This document shows, piece after piece, positions 58,383-64,000 of a DNA stretch of 64,000 nt; the first letter of the stretch is position 1; each line of letters begins with the position of its first letter. A model generated the notes under the pieces. The model saw nothing but the letters and a program-made list of their open reading frames with translations. It was not told where the DNA came from and ran no database searches. A program made the position numbers and the translations under genes. Source of the DNA: Calliopum simillimum (lineage: Eukaryota > Arthropoda > Insecta > Diptera > Lauxaniidae); the NCBI GenBank assembly GCA_951812925.1, contig OX638371.1:84205697-84269696 (forward strand), given 5' to 3'.

Positions 58383-59114
58383 GTTATTCAACTTAAGCAA
58401 AAATTATTGAAAATATTTTTTTTTTTTTAAATTTTGATAAATAGTACTTATAAGTATCAACTCTCAAGAGACAATGGTGATATGGCACCGTACCTTGGAT
58501 GATGTTTTCGTACAAGATGTACATGTTTCATGTGATCATACGGAATTACGCTTAGGATTCAAAAATCTATTAATCTTTTCTACATCCAACACACCATCAG
58601 ATTCACCTTGAATAAAATATTTTCTTCACCTTCTTCGGAAGGAGCTTAACTTGTAACCACCTTTTGTTTATAAGTCCTCTTCTTACGTTGCAGTGGTTGT
58701 GTTTTCCGCTTCAAGTTTTCTTTTCTGCTAGACCACATTCTTAGAAGACGTTAGAATTCTTGCCGTTTATTTGTCTTCGGCCCAGAGTTTTTTGTAGTCA
58801 CTGGTATAAACGAGATATCACTTGTATTTAAAGTTTCCAAAATATTAGAGAAAACCTTAAATTAATCAGATAAAAATTAAAAAGAGATTATTGAAAAATT
58901 CTTCGATTCTGTAGTAACTGTACGTTCAAGCGCTTCACATTTGTACTTCCAAATATCTTATAACATCCAAAACAGTGATTGGCATTCTAGAGCTCAATTG
59001 AGCTCTCAGTTTTCTTCTATGTCTTTTTATAGTTTCCTATCTCAGATCTATCTTTTATCGAACATAAACTCTCTCTCTTAAATTTGCTGATCACTGATAC
59101 AAAAAGAGCAATGA
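58383..59114. other. Intergenic, no gene recognised
   Basis: Only short ORFs. No repeat structure was recognised in this 0.7 kb. Confidence 0.45.
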
Positions 59115-59455
59115 CACCCAAACCACATCACCCTCAGTAATTGGGTGCCATTTCTCCTTTTTAGTATAAATCTAATAAAAATCAAGTTCTGTTTATTTTG
59201 ATAAATGTATAGCTGTAAAAAATACTCACGCCTCTGGAAATTTATGAAAAGAAGTCACTCGAGTACATACCCATTTTTTTTATTAAATCACGCATACAAG
59301 TAATTATAGCAACTGGAACTAAACGAACTACTCCCCACGAAGTATTTTGCGGTACTGAATGAATTTTTTTCCATATTTGAATGCTACGAAAGCTGCACGT
59401 ATTGAAATTAAAAGAGGTGCCACATCGCCTGGGGTGCCATATACCCTATGTTTAC
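59115..59455 (+). repeat. Dispersed repeat shared with 32440-32640
   Basis: It contains GGGTGCCATTTCTCC near 59150 and ACTAAACGAACTACTCCCCA near 59320, ending with GTGCCACATCGCC and GGGGTGCCATATACCC near 59440. The same words occur at 32440-32640. The family is unknown. Confidence 0.5.
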
Positions 59456-59496
59456 TCTAGTGTTAGAGATTTGACAAATTTTGTCTTTGAAAGCGT

Positions 59497-60223
59497 ATGT
59501 ATGTATTCTCCTTTAACTCCTAGGAGGAGCATAGGGCCAATATGAAATCTCTCCATTTGTCACGATCCCTTGCGATGACTTTGATCTCTTGCCACGATTT
59601 TCCCGATTCTTGGATTTCCTTTTCCAACGACCTTTTCCAGTTGGTTTTGGGTCTACCACGTCCTCTACTGCCTTGTGGATTCCACTCAAGGGCCTGGCGA
59701 CAAACTTCGCTGTGTGGTTTCCGGAGAGTGTGACCAATCCATCCCCATTTGCGCAGCTTGATCTCGTTTGCTATAGCCTTCTGTTTGCATTTTTGATGTA
59801 GCTCGGCATTTGATATAGTGCGAGGCCACCAAACCTTTAATATACGCCTTAAGCATTTGTTGACGAATACTTGCAGCTTGTTTGTTAGTTGTTCAGTAAC
59901 AAGCCATGTTTCGCACCCATATAACAAAACCGATTTCACATTCGAATCAAAAATGCGCACTCTCGTTTTGGTGGATATAACGGATGAAGACCATATTTTG
60001 TTCAGTTGAGCAAACGCGCCTTTTGCTTTTGCTATTCTTGAGTTGATATCCTCTTTTGCTCCACCATCCATGGAGATAATGCTGCCTAGATACGTGAAGC
60101 TATCGACGTTTCCGATGTCATCACTGCCAGCTTTAAACGTCATGTCATTGCTTGCGTTTAGCTTCATGCTTTTAGTCTTGGATACGTTGATTTTTAGGCC
60201 GGCCTTTTGTGATTCCAAGACAA
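59497..60223 (-). mobile_element. RTE-like LINE, 5'-truncated, with 13-bp target duplication
   Basis: TCTTTGAAAGCGT occurs at 59484-59496 and 60224-60236 and frames the insertion. On the minus strand the 3' end is a short ACAT-type repeat rather than poly-A, as in RTE-type LINEs. The insert holds one open reverse transcriptase tail. Length is 727 bp. Confidence 0.85.
59520..60218 (-). pseudogene. Reverse transcriptase C-terminal part (RTE-like)
   Basis: The open frame of 232 residues contains GLKINVSKTKSMKLNASN, SFTYLGSIISMDGG, VLLYGCETWLVTEQ, LRRILKVWWPRTISNAEL and IGHTLRK, then RGRGRPKTNWKRSLEKE. These are the post-catalytic blocks of RTE/R4-type reverse transcriptases. The catalytic YADD part and the endonuclease are absent because of 5' truncation. 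The frame has no stop, so the insertion is probably young. There is no host start codon, so expression is not expected. Confidence 0.8.
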
Positions 60224-60289
60224 TCTTTGAAAGCGTGGTGCTGCCTATTTTTCAGTGGATATTATTTATTCCGGTGGCTTTTTTTTAAC

Positions 60290-60620
60290 ATTTGTACCAA
60301 ATTACAGCTATCAGAGTCGAATGGTTTCAGAGATATGATGAATTATGCTATATGCAGCGAGTGACGCCTCTGATTTCTTTAAAGTAGATGTTATTGTTCC
60401 CAGTACATTTCACATATATAACAAATCTCAGCTATCTGCGTTAAACTGTTTCCGATGAAACTGGCTCTTAAGGGCGTGGAATCACCCATCGATGAATGTT
60501 ATTTGTCTCGGCGCCATTTACATATATACCAAATCTCATCCATCTGCGTCAAATATTTTAAGAGATATGACGAGTTTTGATTTTAAGGGCGTGGCACCTC
60601 CCATTCTCGTAAGAGCATTT
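60290..60620. repeat. Imperfect tandem repeats of about 110-120 bp, three units
   Basis: Each unit has ACCAAATCTCAGCTATCTGC or a near match, then a GTTTAAGAGATATGA-type word and TTAAGGGCGTGGCACCTCCC or a relative. Units begin near 60295, 60405 and 60520. Such units may be the interior of a larger element. Confidence 0.5.
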
Positions 60621-60649
60621 TGTAGAGGATTAAATTTTCTACCGAAAAA

Positions 60650-62985
60650 TCCTTACTACTCAATTGATTAATTTACTTATTTTTAAAGATATGTTTATTT
60701 AAATATGTGCTACAGTTTTTCATAGAGAGATTTCCTAATAGCTGTCATTTACTTAAGTAGTTGAACATACTTAGTTGCGCTTCGGCCTCGTTTTCTTTTA
60801 GGTTACCCATTGTTAATTTCGCTAAACTTTTCATTTAATTTAGTGAATTTATAAAACTAAGCAACGAAAATGGCGTTGTTATGAAAGCCCAAATAACAAA
60901 GAAGCCCGAGTTGAGTAACAAAATACTCGTAATTCATTTGGAATAAAACTTTACAAATGAGAGAGCAAGTAGTTGTTGCAAAAACCAAGTAAACAGAGAC
61001 AGACATACAAACGCACACACAATACATAGTGTAGAACTTGTGGTGCAAGGGGGAGGTGAATTAGAAAACCGCACGATGCCAAAAATTTTCAAATTCTGGC
61101 GGAAACTCAGCAACTGCAGTGAAAAACAATTTTACTTTGTTGGAAAACAACACAGCGTTACGCTACGAAAATGTAATGTGGATTAAGAGTTGATTGAGGC
61201 TATACTATGGAAAGCAAGTTGGGTGGATGTGGGGAGTGGTGGGCATGCACAATGACGGTAGACAGGCGGCGTTGAGTGAAAGTGAAAGAAGCGCCACTCA
61301 GTTTATTTCCAGTAAAAATGCACCCCGAACAAGAGTTTCATATTTGAAATGGGTTGCATTCGTTTAGTTGGCTTCATGTTGGGTGCGCTAAGAACGTAAA
61401 ACGCTTTTAATAATGCAAAAAGCGGCAATACTTTGTTTCCAAAACTAAATTTTGGTGCAAACAAAGTTTTACCTACTGTAAAGGCAACTAAATGTTTTTA
61501 TTGTTACTTAAACATTTTGTTTTACTTGATATATGAATACTTACTTTTTAAAGGAATTCTCATTTAAGGTAAATATTTGTTATGCAGAAATATTTCCGTT
61601 AACATATGGGTTTTACCCATGATTGTAATCAAATTAAAAAAAAGGCAAATTATTTGAGATGAGAACTTTCTTGAAAGCAGGAAAAAAGTAATATAAGTGC
61701 AAAATAATGTTGCATTAATTCTAAAATGAATGCAATATAGTCCATGTATAAAAAAAAAAAAAAAAAAAATAGATTCATAAACACACTGCTGAGACTTCGT
61801 GTATTTAATGTTCAGGTCGAGTCGGACAAATTTTGAGAGTGGGGAAGTATGGTGCCGGGTCATTTACCGTTGAAGCTATCCCAAAGTCATGGAGTTCAGG
61901 TGAGGTTTTCATTCGAATCAAAAGTTTTTAATATGTTAAAAGTATAAAACATGCTGTCGGACAAATATTATGGGGCGTTTGGCAAGTCGGCGTGTCCGAA
62001 TATGCCAAAGTTACGAAATAAAAAAATGTGTTACCACAGATCCAATTTTTGCAGAATTGGTAAAAAAAATATTCAAAATAAATGGTAACATTGTCGGACA
62101 GTTTTAGGGGGGTCTATTTATTGTCAAACGCACTGAAGTTAATGGTTTCGTGCACCCTTTGGATTTATTACCATTGGTAAAATTTTTTTTTTGTACTGTG
62201 TTTTTTTTGCATTCGTATTACATATTGGACCACTCATCGGGCAAAAGTGGTGGGGCTTTTTGAAGTAAAATCAAAAAAACCTATCAAAAACTTCTTCATT
62301 GCCGGGAGAGGAAAACAATTTTCACCGACCCCCACTAATTTTTCCACTTCAATATTTCTTTCAAACATGCTAGCCCCTTTTATCCACCCCACCCATACAA
62401 AATTAATATCGCTATCTAAATAAGTAGCATGTTGGAGGAAAAATTAATGGGGCCTGCGTACATTTTTTTTTATGTTTTTATCAGCATTTTGTATGGGAGC
62501 CCCCTTAACGGGTAGAAGAAAAGTGGAAGTTTGCTTGAGAGAAATACTGAAAAAGAAAAATTAGTGGGGTCGGTGAACATTTGTTTTCCCTCCCGGCAAT
62601 GAGGAATTTTTACATATTTTTATCAAAATTTTGTGTGGGAACCCCCTTAAGAGGTGGATAAAAGGGGTTAGTAGATTCGAAAAAAATGTTGAAGACGACA
62701 AATTAATAGGGATTGATGAACTCAACATCACAAAACCATCAAATATCATATAAGTATAATAAGTTTTTACCATAACTCCTAATTTTCCTTTAAATTAAAT
62801 TATAATAAAACTTAAATTGAATAAATAAAAAATTTAATAAGTGAATTGCATAAATAAATATTTAAATATAAAATAACTTTTTACGAATTTTCTCTTCATT
62901 ATACAGTACCTACAAATATGATACGATTATATGATTTTCGCTGAGCCATACCGGTTAAAACATTCGACCCATCCTCATATAAAGG
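60650..62985. other. Intergenic, no gene recognised; inverted pair at 62296-62606
   Basis: A 50-bp arm at 62296-62345 (TTCATTGCCGGGAGAGGAAA, then CCGACCCCCACTAATTTTTC) recurs inverted at 62556-62606. GTCGGACA words recur near 61830, 61955 and 62095. No ORF has a recognisable domain. Confidence 0.45.
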
Positions 62986-63085
62986 GTTTTGCAATAAGAG
63001 CGCTACAATAGTTTTTTAAATAAAACAAAAAGGGTTTTGGATATCAATGAAATTCTTTATTCCTGTGAAAGTACATTCGATGCCA

Positions 63086-64000
63086 TTATGTATGGAACTC
63101 GATTTCTTTTGCATGGCCACCACGGGCACGCTTGCAGAAGTCCAGACGCTGAACCCAATTTTCGACGGTTTTCAAGCATAAATCGGCCGATACTGCTGCA
63201 ATTTCACAATCGATATTCGTACGAAGTTCATCAATGGTCGCTGGCTTGTTGGCATAGACCATAGACTTGACGTAGCCCCACAGGAAATAGTCTAACGGAG
63301 TCAAATCGCACGACCGAGGCGGCCAATCGACTGGACCATTTCGTGAGATAACACGTTCACCAAACTTGGTTTTCAATAAATTCATTGTGACATTCGCTGT
63401 GTGGCTTGTGGCGCCATCCTGTTGAAACCACATATTGTCCAAGTCTATATCATCCAATTCGGGCCAAAAATATTCGGTTGAACTGTAGCGATTCACAGTA
63501 ACGTGCCGATCCTGATCATCACGGAAGAAGTGCCGCCGCCGGCCCATAAACCGTACCAAACCGTAATATTTTCGGGATGCAATGGTGACTCATGGAGTAC
63601 GTGTGGATTGCTGCCTGACCAATAACGCATATTTTGCTTATTGACGAAGCCATTCAGCCAGAAATGAGCCTCATCGCTGAAGATGATTTTTCGATGAAAA
63701 TCCGAATCATTTTCAAGTTGTTGCTCAGCCCAATTCACGAACATACGACGCTTCTGGTGGTCAAGCGGCTTCAGTTCTTGCATTAATTTGATCTTATAAG
63801 GATGTAGGCCAAGATCTTTTCGCAAAATTCGCCACAACGGCGTCACAGAGATGCCCAACGCTTGAGAACGACGTGTGAGAAACACATTTTGGCTTCCTTG
63901 AACTGAAGCCTCAGCGGCAGCAATATTCTCGACACTACGGGCACTTCTTTGTCTCACTGGCACGGGAAAATTTTGTACTGTGCCTGCCCAGTGTGCCAGA
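63086..64000 (-). pseudogene. DD41D (rosa-like) mariner-superfamily transposase, partial
   Basis: Two overlapping frames on the minus strand form one transposase. The upstream part (to 63493) carries PVRQRSARSVENIAAAEAS, ILRKDLGLHPYKIKL, IIFSDEAHFWLNGFVNKQN (first catalytic Asp) and ENITVWYGLWAGG. The frame then shifts, and the second part (63086-63559) reads FFRDDQDRHVTVNRYSSTEY, MWFQQDGATSHTA (second Asp) and PPRSCDLTPLDYFLWG (third Asp). The spacing of 41 residues between the last two marks the DD41D group, known from Ceratitis rosa. The N-terminal DNA-binding part lies outside the window. The shift makes this copy inactive. The left end of the element is probably near 62986. Confidence 0.85.

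Overview
The window reads as nuclear DNA of a higher fly. It is AT-rich, with short phase-matched introns, a dipteran-like nudE gene, and a very dense bed of DNA transposons and non-LTR retrotransposons. A mariner of the DD34D type and a partial DD41D (rosa-like) transposase would suit a tephritid fruit fly, but that is inference; no species is proven.

Host genes are few. The left edge carries the minus-strand gene nudE, a dynein/Lis1 regulator. I resolved six coding exons, with the 3' end outside the window and a 4.5-kb first intron full of repeats. A single-exon minus-strand gene at 10876-11805 encodes an ankyrin-repeat protein of the ANKRD54 type. Three further candidates are a lysine-rich 378-aa membrane or secreted protein (52394-53530, minus), a possible divergent first exon (53844-54008, plus) and a 210-aa two-pass membrane protein (57018-57650, plus). 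I recognise no function for these three.

The rest is mostly mobile DNA, much of it nested. In 12.4-20.1 kb there is a frameshifted Transib/RAG1-like transposase remnant, a 4.8-kb inverted-repeat element holding another inverted repeat, and a 1.9-kb palindrome built of 296-bp tandem units. A degenerate mariner with intact ends lies at 20.9-22.2 kb. Three copies of a 1.7-kb fold-back family lie at 22.3, 29.2 and 41.9 kb. From 26.7 to 31.7 kb an R1-like LINE on the minus strand is cut by three separate insertions. At 35.8-38.1 kb a non-autonomous element has ends starting CACAGTG (the RSS heptamer) and a 5-bp target duplication; it encloses a TA-flanked element full of GGGGCACATTTGAC motifs. From 40.8 to 47.3 kb a LINE reverse transcriptase is split by a 5.9-kb hAT-like element with an 8-bp duplication. 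That element contains a fold-back element (itself holding a LINE) and a TA-flanked element (itself holding a hAT-like MITE).

The most notable pattern is a set of five TA-flanked elements (2598, 27130, 36548, 45037, 49588). Each repeats its own short phrase at both ends and again inside. Four share a similar terminal layout. They look like one loosely related, possibly undescribed group whose repeated phrases could be transposase binding sites.

The right part holds two tRNA-derived SINE-like units, an RTE-like LINE with a 13-bp target duplication, and a DD41D transposase running off the right edge. No rRNA gene, CRISPR array or operon structure was seen.
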